DNA from: Pseudomonas benzenivorans
Lineage (GTDB): Bacteria > Pseudomonadota > Gammaproteobacteria > Pseudomonadales > Pseudomonadaceae
Length of the DNA: 64,000 bases
Reading direction: 5' to 3'
NCBI RefSeq assembly: GCF_024397895.1
Contig: NZ_CP073346.1
Location: forward strand, 186,001 to 250,000
The notes under the pieces: generated by a model
What the model was told of the DNA's origin: nothing
Database searches by the model: none
Seen by the model: the letters and a program-made list of their open reading frames with translations, nothing else
Shown here: positions 50,254 to 60,925 of the stretch, in pieces
How the letters are laid out: each line of letters opens with the position of its first letter
Numbering within the stretch: position 1 is the first letter of the stretch
Program-made: the position numbers and the translations under genes

Positions 50254-51144
50254 ATGTTCGCAAAAGATTTCCAGACCCTGAGGCTGCCGACCAGCGGCGC
50301 CAGCATCCACCTCACCCACGGCGGCATGGGCCCACCCCTGCTGTTGCTGCACGGCTACCCCCAGACCCACTTCATCTGGCATGGGATCGCCGGGCGTCTG
50401 GCACAACAGTTTCACCTTGTCTGCCCGGACCTGCGCGGCTACGGGGACAGCAGCAAGCCACCAAGCTCCGCGGACCACGCCGCCTATTCGAAGCGCGCGA
50501 TGGCGCAGGACATGGTCGAGGTCATGGAGCAACTGGGCCATCGGGAGTTCTATGTGGCCGGACACGACCGCGGAGCCCGGGTGGCGCACCGCATGGCGCT
50601 CGACCACCCGCAACGGGTCAGGAAACTTTGCGTCATGGACATCGTGCCGACCCGGTACATGTTCGAACACACCGACCAGGCCTTCGCCAGCGGTTACTAT
50701 CACTGGTTCTTCCTGATCCAGCCGGACGGCCTGCCGGAACAGATGATCGGCGCCGACCCGGGCTATTACCTCAAGGAAAAGCTCAACCGCTGGGGCGCGC
50801 CGGGGGCGAGATTCAGCGACGAAGCCGTGGCCGAGTACCTGCGCTGCTTCAGCCAACCGGAAACCATCCACGCCACCTGCGAGGACTATCGAGCGGCCGC
50901 CAGCATCGACCTGCAACACGACGCGGCGGACCAGACCCGCAAGGTCGCCTGCCCGCTGCTGGCCCTGTGGGGCAGCCAGGGTTTCGTGCACCGCAGCTAC
51001 GACGTTCTCGAGGTGTGGCGCCGGTACGCCGAGCAGGTGCGCGGCGCGGCCATCGACTGTGGACACTTCCTCCCGGAAGAGGCCCCTGACGACGTGGCCG
51101 AACAACTGCTCCAGTTCTTTCACGAGCGGCATGAGTCGACCTAG
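50254..51144 (+). CDS. Fluoroacetate/haloacetate dehalogenase-like alpha/beta hydrolase
   Basis: 296 residues, alpha/beta-hydrolase fold. Nucleophile D105 sits in GHDRGARVAHRMALDHP, with R106 and R109 as carboxylate-binding arginines, D129 as the charge-relay acid (VMDIVPT) and H271 as the base (CGHFLPEE). The halide pocket residues of fluoroacetate dehalogenases are all present: H150-W151 (YYHWFFLIQP) and Y212 (EDYRAA). These correspond to D110, R111, R114, D134, H155, W156, Y219 and H280 of the Rhodopseudomonas palustris enzyme. The plausible reaction is hydrolysis of the carbon-halogen bond of haloacetates. ATG 50254 is chosen; the longer frame from 49948 overlaps the DUF1883 gene. No halo-acid transporter is nearby. 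Confidence 0.85.
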   Translation: MFAKDFQTLRLPTSGASIHLTHGGMGPPLLLLHGYPQTHFIWHGIAGRLAQQFHLVCPDLRGYGDSSKPPSSADHAAYSKRAMAQDMVEVMEQLGHREFYVAGHDRGARVAHRMALDHPQRVRKLCVMDIVPTRYMFEHTDQAFASGYYHWFFLIQPDGLPEQMIGADPGYYLKEKLNRWGAPGARFSDEAVAEYLRCFSQPETIHATCEDYRAAASIDLQHDAADQTRKVACPLLALWGSQGFVHRSYDVLEVWRRYAEQVRGAAIDCGHFLPEEAPDDVAEQLLQFFHERHEST

Positions 51145-51416
51145 GCACTGGCCGGCACGGCCGGCAAGCGTTGAGTTCACACGAGCGTGCCGCCATTCGC
51201 CCCAGCACGGGTTACCCGCTGTAACACCTCCCTACAGCAACCACTCAGCAATTGCCGGCCTCTGTGCTGCGCAGCCCGGCCCTGCGCACGAGCAGGGCCG
51301 CGCAGCACCATGCCGCGACCGGCACGCCGGCTCAGCAGACCGACGGTAATAGAAACCTGACTCCATGGCCAAGTTATTGCATTCCAAGGGCCAGTCATTT
51401 CAAAGGAGTCAATTCC

Positions 51417-52631
51417 ATGGCTATCAGCGTCAAGATCAGTTGGTATGACCGGCTGTTGATGAACATCTCTCTGCAGCACAAATTGTTGCTGCCGGCCTAC
51501 CTGAGCGGCCTCCTGCTGGTCGCCCTCTTCTTCTGCGCCTCGGGACCCGAGCCTGTGCTTTCCGGGCAGCAACTGATCGCCATGGCGGCCGTCGGCTGGG
51601 TAGTGATCGTTCTGGTCGCCCTGGCGGTGAGCAACAACCTGCTGCCGTTGCTCAGGCACATCGAGAACGTCATGTCGATCATCGCCAAGGGCGATGTGGG
51701 CCAGCGCATCGGTTTCTCCGGCAATGACGAGTTCGGCAAGATCGGCAGCGCCATCGACACCACCATCAGCGATCTGACCCAGCTGATCGGCATCATCGCC
51801 AACACCGGCGAGCAGCTGCAACGCGAGGGCGCCACCATCGAGGGTGAAAGCCTGTCCACGCGCCAGGGCCTGAAGCACCAGCACGAACTGATCCTGCAGT
51901 GCGCCCAGGGCATGCACGAGATGACCGAATCGGTGGCCGAGGTGGCACGCCATTCCGCCGATGCGGAACAGATGGCCGGCGACACCCGTGGGCAGATGCG
52001 CGACATGGCCGGGCTGCTGGACGACTGGCTGAGCCGGGTGCGCAAGCTGAACGCCGACATGGCCGAGTCCTCGCGCGCCGGCCAGGCGCTGCAGGATACC
52101 AGCGAGCGCATGGCCAGCATGCTCGGGGTGATCCAGAGCATTTCCGAGCAGACCAACCTGCTGGCGCTCAACGCGGCGATCGAAGCCGCCCGAGCCGGCG
52201 AGGCGGGCCGCGGATTCGCGGTGGTGGCGGACGAGGTGCGGCAGCTGTCGATCCGCACCAGCAGCGCCACCGTGGAGATCCGCACCATGCTGGACAACCT
52301 TCAGCAGACCTCCAACGCCATGCTCGCGCGGGTGGGCAACAGCGTCGAAGCCACCGCCCAGATGACCGGCCATGCCGAACATGTGCAAAGCGAAGTGCAT
52401 GGCCTGGTCGACAGCATGGAGCAGATCTCCAGCCGCAACCAGCTGGTCGCCGCTGCCACCACCGAGCAAGCGGCCACCTGCCGCAGCATGCGTGACGATC
52501 TCGCCGCCATCCTGCAGACCTCCGAGGCCTCGGTCGGGCAGATCGGACGCGTCTCCGAAGGCAACGCCGGCATACTCGCCACGGTCGAAACCCTGACCGC
52601 AGCCCTGCACCGCTACCGCCGCTACAGCTAA
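51417..52631 (+). CDS. Chemoreceptor-like signalling protein without a periplasmic sensor
   Basis: 404 residues. Two membrane helices (about 23-41 and 53-72) are joined by only ~11 residues ([11 protein letters not shown]), leaving no periplasmic ligand domain. A HAMP domain follows (about 73-125), then the MCP signalling hairpin with the tip [34 protein letters not shown]. No PAS, globin or other added sensor and no C-terminal pentapeptide. It may sense membrane state or cytoplasmic cues through HAMP, or act with partner receptors. AAGGAG precedes the ATG at 51417. A GC-rich hairpin follows the gene. Confidence 0.85.
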   Translation: MAISVKISWYDRLLMNISLQHKLLLPAYLSGLLLVALFFCASGPEPVLSGQQLIAMAAVGWVVIVLVALAVSNNLLPLLRHIENVMSIIAKGDVGQRIGFSGNDEFGKIGSAIDTTISDLTQLIGIIANTGEQLQREGATIEGESLSTRQGLKHQHELILQCAQGMHEMTESVAEVARHSADAEQMAGDTRGQMRDMAGLLDDWLSRVRKLNADMAESSRAGQALQDTSERMASMLGVIQSISEQTNLLALNAAIEAARAGEAGRGFAVVADEVRQLSIRTSSATVEIRTMLDNLQQTSNAMLARVGNSVEATAQMTGHAEHVQSEVHGLVDSMEQISSRNQLVAAATTEQAATCRSMRDDLAAILQTSEASVGQIGRVSEGNAGILATVETLTAALHRYRRYS

Positions 52632-52643
52632 GACCAGTATCGG

Positions 52644-52667
52644 GGCAGCCCGCAGAGCCGGGCTGCC
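52644..52667 (+). terminator. GC-rich hairpin after the chemoreceptor-like gene
   Basis: Perfect 9-bp stem GGCAGCCCG (52644-52652) / CGGGCTGCC (52659-52667) with a 6-nt loop, 12 bp past the stop. No T-run, so termination is uncertain. Confidence 0.5.
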
Positions 52668-52752
52668 TCGCGGCGCCCAGTCGATCCCCGCGGTGTCCTG
52701 TGCCAACAGCCCCCTACGCGCCAACGTTGCCCGGTGGTAGCATGCGCGCGCC

Positions 52753-53787
52753 ATGCAAATCCAAGACTTGACCCAACAGCTCGCCGCACTCGGCGCCAAA
52801 CCCCAGCACTCCGGGCGAATCATCCGTGCCTGGCTGCAGGGCAAGGCGCTCGACAGCGGCACCCGCAACCAGCCCAGCGAACACTTCCTGCCGCTGAGCG
52901 TGCGTCAAGCCCTGCCGGAGCTGACCCGCAACCTCGAGGGCCTGGCCCGGCTGAGCGCCGAGCACCCGGGGGGCGATGGCTCGGCGCGACTGCTGGTGGA
53001 GCTGGGCGACGGACAGATGGTGGAAAGCGTGCTGCTGCCGCGTGACGGCCTGTGCGTATCGAGCCAGGTCGGTTGCGCGGTCGGCTGCCTGTTCTGCATG
53101 ACCGGCAAGAGCGGCCTGCTGCGCCAGGTCAGCAGCGCCGAAATCGTCGCCCAGGTCGCACTCGCCCGGCGCTTTCGCACCGTGAAGAAAGTGGTGTTCA
53201 TGGGCATGGGCGAGCCGGCGCACAACCTCGACAACGTCCTGGAAGCCATCGACCTGCTCGGCACCGAGGGGGGCATCGGCCACAAGAACCTGGTGTTTTC
53301 CACGGTCGGCGACCGGCGGGTGTTCGAGCGCCTGCCCCTGCAGCGCATCAAGCCGGCTCTGGCGTTGTCGCTGCACACCACCAACGCCGATCTGCGCCGC
53401 CAGCTGCTGCCGCGTGCCCCGCAGATCGATCCCGACGAATTGATGGAGTTGGGCGAGGCCTATGCCCGCGCCGTCGACTATCCAATCCAGTACCAATGGA
53501 CGCTGCTCAAGGGCATCAACGACAGCCAGGAAGAAATGGACGCCATCCTGCGCCTGTTCAAGGGCAAGTTCGCCGTGCTCAATCTCATCCCCTACAACAG
53601 CCTGGAAGCCGATGAGTTCCAACGCCCCGACGGCGACCGCATCGTAAAGATCGTGCGCTACCTGCACAGCCGCGGCGTATTGACCAAGGTGCGCAACTCG
53701 GCCGGCCAGGATATCGACGGCGGTTGCGGTCAGCTCCGCGCCCGGGCGGCTGCGCTGGCTGCCCCCCGCCAGCGGCGCACCCGTTAA
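52753..53787 (+). CDS. RlmN-like radical SAM RNA methyltransferase paralogue
   Basis: 344 residues of the RlmN/Cfr family. The radical SAM cluster motif CxxxCxxC is CAVGCLFC, with FMGMGEPAHN downstream (GEP motif). Both cysteines needed for the methyl-relay chemistry seem present: one in GLCVSSQVGC and one in GQDIDGGCGQLRA near the C-terminus. RlmN proper methylates A2503 of 23S rRNA and A37 of some tRNAs; Pseudomonas carries a separate canonical rlmN elsewhere (from memory, PA3806), and the gene here matches the position of PA1839, near cysI. So it is probably a second, divergent family member whose target RNA is unknown. It is shorter than RlmN (~380). Confidence 0.82.
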   Translation: MQIQDLTQQLAALGAKPQHSGRIIRAWLQGKALDSGTRNQPSEHFLPLSVRQALPELTRNLEGLARLSAEHPGGDGSARLLVELGDGQMVESVLLPRDGLCVSSQVGCAVGCLFCMTGKSGLLRQVSSAEIVAQVALARRFRTVKKVVFMGMGEPAHNLDNVLEAIDLLGTEGGIGHKNLVFSTVGDRRVFERLPLQRIKPALALSLHTTNADLRRQLLPRAPQIDPDELMELGEAYARAVDYPIQYQWTLLKGINDSQEEMDAILRLFKGKFAVLNLIPYNSLEADEFQRPDGDRIVKIVRYLHSRGVLTKVRNSAGQDIDGGCGQLRARAAALAAPRQRRTR

Positions 53788-53845
53788 GCCGCCTCGCCTG
53801 GCCGCCCGACCTCAGGACACCTGTTGTTCCAAGAGCCGCCCTCGC

Positions 53846-56800
53846 TCAACAGGGATCGAGCACCAGCGCCTCCTCCCTCAGCCAGTCGCCCAGTGGCCGC
53901 GGTCGCTGCACCCCGAACCCCTGCACGTAATCCACGCCCATTTCCGCCAGGCGCGCACGAATCGAAGGGGTTTCCACATACTCGGCGACGGTTCGACGCC
54001 CCAGCGCATGGGCGATCTCGTTGATCGAGCGGACCATCGCCAGGTCGCTTGGCGAGCGCTCGATTTCCTTGACGAAACTGCCATCGATCTTCACGTAGTC
54101 CACTGGCAGGCGCTTGAGGTAGTCGAAGGACGAAAACCCAACGCCGAAGTCGTCGATCGAGAAGGTGCAACCAGAACGCTGCAGGTGACGCACCAAGTCC
54201 GCCGTCTTGGCCAGGTTGGCCACGGCGGCGGTCTCGGTCAATTCGAAACAGATGTGCCGAGGATCGACGGCATAACGCTCGAAGAGACTTTCGATAAACC
54301 CCAGCAACCTGTCGTCGTTTAGGCTGCTACCGGAAAGGTTTATCGACAGGCCGGAACAGCGTTCCCAGAGCTGCGGGTGCCGCTCCAGCTCGATGAAGAT
54401 GCGCCTGAGCACCCAGCGATCGACCTTGGTCATGCGGTGATAGCGCTCGGCGGCGGCGATGAAGTCCTGCAGCGGCAACTCATTTTGCATCACCAGCAGC
54501 AGCTCATAATGCGGCAGCTCGGCAGAGTCGGGCGAAGCCGGGGCAATCTGCTGCACGCGCAGCGAAAGGTCCTCGCGCTCGACGATATCGTCGACCCTGG
54601 CGGCAATCGCCATCAGCCCGGCGCGGCCATCGTCGGCTGCGGCGCTGAAGCAGTGAACCCGGTTGCGTCCACTATCCTTGGCGGCGTTGCAGGCACTCTG
54701 CAGGTCGAAGAACAGATTGGCGACATCGTGTCGCTCGGCGGCCTCGACCACGCCTATGCTGAGGGTCAGGCCATGACGGTGCCCCTGCCATTCGAAGCCT
54801 TCGGCCTCGATGGCCAAGCGCAGCGTTTCCGCCATTTCTGCGGCGCGCACCTCGCCGCAGGCCGGCAGGACCGCGGCGAATTCCACTCCCCCGACCCGCG
54901 CGACGCAGCTGGCAGAGGGCAGCCACTGCTGCAACCGGCTGGCGACCTGACGCAGGCAGGCGTCTCCGGCGACCGGTCCGGCATGGCCATTGATCAGGCT
55001 GAATTGGTCGATATGCGCCATCAGGAACGCCGGCGCATCAGTGGCCGAGAGACTCTCCGCCAGCGCACCCTCGAAGCTGCGGCGATTGATAAGGCCGGTC
55101 AGCTCGTCGTGGCTGCGCGCATGGGCAATTTCCCGGTACAGCCGGCCGACCATGTCCTGCAGTGTGCGCTGCACCAAACTTTGGCCTTCTCCGCCCGTGT
55201 CACCGATCAGCAATGTGCCGTCGGCCAGCTGACCGGCCAGCTCGGCCATCCCATAGCTCCCCACCTCGCCCCCCTGGGCGTCGACGAGGACGTAATGATC
55301 CATTTGCGGATTACGCCAAATCAATTGCCGGGGTTGGCCGTCGGCTGTCTGCAACCAGTCGCCTTGCTTCAGCTCTTCGATCTGCTCACGCCAACGCTGC
55401 AACCCCTCCGTGACAGTGGCTACAGGCGCAGGCAGGGAGGGTGGCTCAACCAGCTCCACCGGCTTGATGCCAAGCAGTTGCTCACGCATTCCCAGCACCA
55501 CCGACGCATGCTGAAAATGCCCGGCGCTGAACTCGTCCATGCGCCGGCGCAGAATCTTCAGCAAGTGTTCGATCTCGTAGGCCCACCCGCCCTCAGCACC
55601 GGCATGACCTTCGGCGGCTTCGCGCAAACGTTGCGCAAGCAGCTCGGTGAGGGCCCAGTCACCGCGCCACGAGTCTTTTTCCTCGCGCGTGCTGAGCTGC
55701 TCGTGCACCAACAGGTCTCGCCAGCCGACGTCCAGCCACTCCAGCAGCAGTTTCGGCACACGCTCGCCAAATAGCCGGGCCAACTTGCCAGCCACCATAC
55801 GTTGGGCGGTCTCCAGGATGTCGCGACCGCGGTGGGACTGCATCACCCGCTCGGCGCTGCGCCGGTAGGCGCGCTGCTGCATGTTCAGCAGCTCGTCCAG
55901 CTCCGCATCACAGGCACTGAATACCGAGACATCCCCGCGGAACTCGCCGACGATGCGCCCGACAAGCTGCTCAAGGCGCGACTCGAGCACCTTGTTCGGC
56001 GGTTCGCAGTAGTCGCTTAGGCGCAAAATGCGGTCGAGGGACGCCCGCACCGGGTGGCCTGCGTCGCTGATAGCGCCCGGTTCCTGCAAAGTGGCGGTGA
56101 GCACGGGCAGCAACAAGCGCTGCAATACCGGGCGTAGGGTCGGCGCCAGCTCCGCCTGACGATTGAGGGCCTGGAACACCTCGCTCACCAGATGAGTCTC
56201 CTCATGCTGGCGCGGCGTCAATCGACACCCCTGCTGGCTCAATTTTGACAGCAGGGTCTCGGCGTCCCAGCCGTTGACGGGGGCCGGTCGCGCTAAAAGC
56301 GCAGTCAAGGCCTCGTTGACCGGCAGCAGCCCCGCCCCTTGCTCCCCATCAACTGAAGCCGGCACGCCGCCCGGTACCGCTTGGCGCAACTGCAGAATCG
56401 CACGGTAGGCGGCCGCTGAATCCACTGGCGCGGGCGTGCGCGGCGAGCTTCGAGTGCGCATCAGCAGCTTGGGCAGTGGCAGCGGTTCCACCCGCGCGGC
56501 TTCGAACTCGGCCGCCAAGGCCTCCAGATAGGGCACCAGAGCCGTAGACAAGACCCGAATGGCTTCTGCCTGAAACAGGCTGCGTACAGCTACTGGCTGT
56601 TTGCGCAGGTAGAGCCCTGTCTGCAGCTGGCGTATTAGGAACTCCAGCGATAGCGGATGCTCCGCGTCCGCCACATAGTGACCAAGCAGGCGATTGAAAC
56701 AGGCGCAGACTCGACCCTCTAGCCCACCCACGTGCTCACGGAGGCGGTTCACGATACGCCGCGCCAGCAGCAGGTCCTCGACCTCCTCGTCATCCACCAG

Positions 56801-57085
56801 ACGCCAAGCGCTAAGGTTCTTGAGAATCTCCGGCCGATCTACGGCCTCCTGCGAAAGGCTGCGGCCAATCACCTCGCAAGTGCGGGACAATAACCGGTCG
56901 CCATTGACCGCACAGTACCGGAGAAAGTCTTCGCACTCCTGCATTTCCTGATTGGACAGCGCCCCATGATCTTGCTCGACCAAGGCCTGCCTGAGCGCCT
57001 GCATCAATTCGCCCAAGGCACTGGGAAGTTGGCGGCGAATGATCGAGTCAAGCGCTGGCGCTAGCGGAGTGGAAATCAAACGCAC
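53846..57085 (-). CDS. DUF1631-GGDEF-EAL protein, probable c-di-GMP phosphodiesterase
   Basis: 1079 residues, soluble. Residues 1 to ~600 are DUF1631, a long helical region; ~665-815 a GGDEF domain and ~835-1075 an EAL domain. The cyclase motif is degenerate, GGVEF (732-736), and lacks a clear I-site, so synthesis is unlikely; it may bind GTP as a regulator. The EAL domain keeps E861 (HYELLLV, ELL in place of EAL), N of INLSGSS, the ELTET glutamates, the IDDFGVGFSSF aspartates and the YVKIDGSF lysine, so it should hydrolyse c-di-GMP. DUF1631 is of unknown function. Convergent with the RlmN-like gene; one start at 57085. Confidence 0.88.
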   Translation of the reverse strand: MRLISTPLAPALDSIIRRQLPSALGELMQALRQALVEQDHGALSNQEMQECEDFLRYCAVNGDRLLSRTCEVIGRSLSQEAVDRPEILKNLSAWRLVDDEEVEDLLLARRIVNRLREHVGGLEGRVCACFNRLLGHYVADAEHPLSLEFLIRQLQTGLYLRKQPVAVRSLFQAEAIRVLSTALVPYLEALAAEFEAARVEPLPLPKLLMRTRSSPRTPAPVDSAAAYRAILQLRQAVPGGVPASVDGEQGAGLLPVNEALTALLARPAPVNGWDAETLLSKLSQQGCRLTPRQHEETHLVSEVFQALNRQAELAPTLRPVLQRLLLPVLTATLQEPGAISDAGHPVRASLDRILRLSDYCEPPNKVLESRLEQLVGRIVGEFRGDVSVFSACDAELDELLNMQQRAYRRSAERVMQSHRGRDILETAQRMVAGKLARLFGERVPKLLLEWLDVGWRDLLVHEQLSTREEKDSWRGDWALTELLAQRLREAAEGHAGAEGGWAYEIEHLLKILRRRMDEFSAGHFQHASVVLGMREQLLGIKPVELVEPPSLPAPVATVTEGLQRWREQIEELKQGDWLQTADGQPRQLIWRNPQMDHYVLVDAQGGEVGSYGMAELAGQLADGTLLIGDTGGEGQSLVQRTLQDMVGRLYREIAHARSHDELTGLINRRSFEGALAESLSATDAPAFLMAHIDQFSLINGHAGPVAGDACLRQVASRLQQWLPSASCVARVGGVEFAAVLPACGEVRAAEMAETLRLAIEAEGFEWQGHRHGLTLSIGVVEAAERHDVANLFFDLQSACNAAKDSGRNRVHCFSAAADDGRAGLMAIAARVDDIVEREDLSLRVQQIAPASPDSAELPHYELLLVMQNELPLQDFIAAAERYHRMTKVDRWVLRRIFIELERHPQLWERCSGLSINLSGSSLNDDRLLGFIESLFERYAVDPRHICFELTETAAVANLAKTADLVRHLQRSGCTFSIDDFGVGFSSFDYLKRLPVDYVKIDGSFVKEIERSPSDLAMVRSINEIAHALGRRTVAEYVETPSIRARLAEMGVDYVQGFGVQRPRPLGDWLREEALVLDPC

Positions 57086-57457
57086 GCCTCCTGCATGTCA
57101 TAGCGTTCCAGCTGAGACTATAGCTGCTTCCCGGCGTCTAGCAGAGCCCTTTGGCGCAGCCTAACCGGTCCTCGACTTGCCAGCGACCCGCTAACAATTT
57201 CCGTTGCCGACACCTGCCCATACAGACCGACTGCGCAGCTCGGACGCTGGCCGAGCAACTTCCGGCTCTGAATACAAAGCGCCATGAAAGCTACTCTATC
57301 GTCAGCTCAATTGGGTGGGAGGCTCTTTGCTTACAAGTACCCGCAACGGTCTATGAGCGCCAACATGTCGTCTGAATGGACCGCAGCGGCACGCTTCCGA
57401 GGATGCAAAGGAAACAACTCCAGCGCTAACCAGCAATGCCGAATACACGGAGGGGCT
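57086..57457. other. 372-bp gene-free region
   Basis: It lies between the DUF1631-GGDEF-EAL start and the DUF2970 gene and should hold both promoters. The only open frame (from 57284) is an upstream extension of the DUF2970 frame without protein-like features. No clear repeats or operators were found. Confidence 0.5.
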
Positions 57458-57682
57458 ATGGCCGACAAACATGAGCAGGACGAGCAACCGCTGAGCCTAT
57501 GGGCCACGCTGCAAAGCGTGTTGGCGGCCGCCTTTGGCGTGCAGAGCAGTAAGCGCCGGGCGCGCGACTTCAGCCGCGGCAAACCGAGTCACTTCATCGC
57601 ACTCGGTGTGCTATTCACCCTCATATTCGTGTTGGTACTGATCGCCGTGGTCAAGCTGGTGCTGCACTTCACCGCCCCATGA
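57458..57682 (+). CDS. DUF2970-family small membrane protein
   Basis: 74 residues with one membrane helix (about 47-69, FIALGVLFTLIFVLVLIAVVKLV) after a charged N-terminal half. The LWATLQSVLAAAFGVQSSKRRARDF segment (about 14-38) is the hallmark of DUF2970, a small inner-membrane protein of beta- and gamma-proteobacteria of unknown role. ATG 57458 has an excellent GGAGGGG. Its stop touches the end of the convergent periplasmic-binding-protein gene with no gap. The in-frame extension to 57284 is rejected. Confidence 0.85.
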   Translation: MADKHEQDEQPLSLWATLQSVLAAAFGVQSSKRRARDFSRGKPSHFIALGVLFTLIFVLVLIAVVKLVLHFTAP

Positions 57683-58792
57683 TCACTCCAGCAACGGCTC
57701 GACCGAGAAACCGTAGTTGGTCATACCCGGCTGGTAGAGGGCACTGAACTTGCGAAAATCGAGCCCGTAGCCCGGCACCTGCAATCGCTTCGACAAGACC
57801 GCTGCCTGCTCGGCGTCGAGCAGGCTGAACACCGGATCGACACGATCCTTGCCACCGCGCTGCGCGAAATCCTGCCCGCCATGGTAGTCATGCAGCAGCA
57901 CCATGGCCCAGCCGCCCAGGGTGAAATGTCCGCCCACAAGCGCCGCCAACTGGCCCGAAGCCCGTGCCTGGAGCACCTCCTGGGAGTTGTTCAGCGCGGA
58001 AAAATGCAGGTCCTTGCCTGGCTCCCTGCCAAGTTCCTGCGCCGCCCGCATCGCGCCAAACGCCATTTCATCATTTGCGGCCCACACCAACTGCGTATCG
58101 GCGTAACGCGGCAACAGCAATAGAGCCTGCTGGTAGGCGCGTTGACGGGCCCACTCGCCGTAGACCAGTTGCTGCAGCTTGACCTCTGGATGCTCCGCCA
58201 GGGCCCGGTGCAACCCCTCCTCCCGCAGGGCGGCGGAAGGTGTATTGCGGACACCGGAAAACGCCAGCATCTGCGCGGGACGGCCATCGAGCTTGGCGAT
58301 CAAAGCCTTGCCCATGAGGTAGCCGGCCTCCCGATCATTGGGGATCAGGCTGCCGATCCAGTGCCGGTAACGCTCTCGCGTACCGCCCGTCAGCCCCTGT
58401 TGCTCAGGTGTCAGGGTACTGTGCAGGGAAAACAGCCTGACAGGACTGCCTGCGAACAGCCGCAGCAGCTCCGGTCCGGTATACATTTCATTGACGAAGA
58501 TCAGGTAGTCCGGCTGCTCGGGTTCTGCCAGCACCCGCCGCGCATTGTCCAGCAGTCGCTCGCGATCTCGTTCGCCGTAGATCACGCGCAGGCGCATGCC
58601 GAGGCTGTCGGCAGCCGCCTGCATGAAATCGCTATAGCCGACCCAGAACGGTTCGTTGGAGTAGCCCGGATTGAGAAACACGACGGAAGCGCCAACGGCT
58701 CCCGCGCGATCTTTCTCGGACGCGGCCTGCACCACTCCCATCAACGCAGCGAGCACTGCGGCGAAGAGAACCCTGACCCCTGACTTGACCAT
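57683..58792 (-). CDS. Orphan periplasmic substrate-binding protein (RbsB/LacI-type)
   Basis: 369 residues. A signal peptide is seen (VRVLFAAVLAALMGVVQA, cleavage near residue 24). The mature part has the type I periplasmic-binding fold: VVFLNPGYSNEPFWVGYSDFM opens the first lobe, and LVWAANDEMAFGAMRAAQELG the second, both typical of sugar/autoinducer-binding proteins. There are no ABC permease or ATPase genes nearby, so it either serves a distant transporter or feeds a sensor; the adjacent c-di-GMP protein gene (53846) makes the second idea worth a thought, but it is cytosolic and not obviously coupled. Ligand unknown. Convergent with the DUF2970 gene. Confidence 0.8.
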   Translation of the reverse strand: MVKSGVRVLFAAVLAALMGVVQAASEKDRAGAVGASVVFLNPGYSNEPFWVGYSDFMQAAADSLGMRLRVIYGERDRERLLDNARRVLAEPEQPDYLIFVNEMYTGPELLRLFAGSPVRLFSLHSTLTPEQQGLTGGTRERYRHWIGSLIPNDREAGYLMGKALIAKLDGRPAQMLAFSGVRNTPSAALREEGLHRALAEHPEVKLQQLVYGEWARQRAYQQALLLLPRYADTQLVWAANDEMAFGAMRAAQELGREPGKDLHFSALNNSQEVLQARASGQLAALVGGHFTLGGWAMVLLHDYHGGQDFAQRGGKDRVDPVFSLLDAEQAAVLSKRLQVPGYGLDFRKFSALYQPGMTNYGFSVEPLLE

Positions 58793-58917
58793 GCGGCGCG
58801 CGCCTCCTAACTAAGCGCGCCCAGTATATGCGGGGATAGGTGGCGGCAGCTCCACCACCGATCTACCGCTCAGACAAAACCGGCGTCTCTTGGTACCCAG
58901 CCCTGCGCCCGGCACAC

Positions 58918-59031
58918 CTACTGCTGACTGACCCAGAAAACCGCCGTAGAAACGACAATCAGGATCAGGGTGAAAATGGCCCGGGCGTCGACAACGCTGT
59001 CACGGTTGTCTGGTTGAGAGTGTTCGGTCAT
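58918..59031 (-). CDS. 37-residue single-helix membrane protein
   Basis: Small ORF on the minus strand: ATG at 59029-59031, TAG at 58918-58920. It encodes MTEHSQPDNRDSVVDARAIF, then the hydrophobic TLILIVVSTAVFWVSQQ: a short polar N-terminus and one membrane helix. AAGGGG lies eight bases before the ATG. The position is 125 bp from the binding-protein gene and 235 bp from the divergent cysI. The sequence has the layout of a conserved Pseudomonas micro-membrane-protein; I cannot name a family. Short length makes chance possible, but the Shine-Dalgarno, hydrophobic profile and C-terminal stop fit a real gene. Confidence 0.65.
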   Translation of the reverse strand: MTEHSQPDNRDSVVDARAIFTLILIVVSTAVFWVSQQ

Positions 59032-59266
59032 CGGCTAGCCCCTTTTTTTTGGTTATGATCGGTTTGCCAGTGCAGTTAAGACCAGCGCAAGGGCATGCTC
59101 AAGCTGAGGTGTCATGCTTTGCGCTTTATTTAGCGCTAATGGTTCTTTCCATATGCTCAAACATCACTTTTGCGCATAACCCTGAACTGGTATCTTCCCC
59201 CGGCTCCTCAGGGAGCGCGCGGCCGTGCGCTGATTAGCTGCAAGCAGCCTGATAACAGGACCCTTC
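59032..59266. promoter_or_regulatory. Divergent control region between the micro-membrane-protein gene and cysI
   Basis: 235 bp, A+T-rich. It contains an inverted repeat GCGCT-TTATTT-AGCGC (59121-59136). A CysB site is expected on functional grounds, but I could not identify one by eye. Confidence 0.4.
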
Positions 59267-60908
<1,642 letters not shown>

Positions 60909-60925
<17 letters not shown>

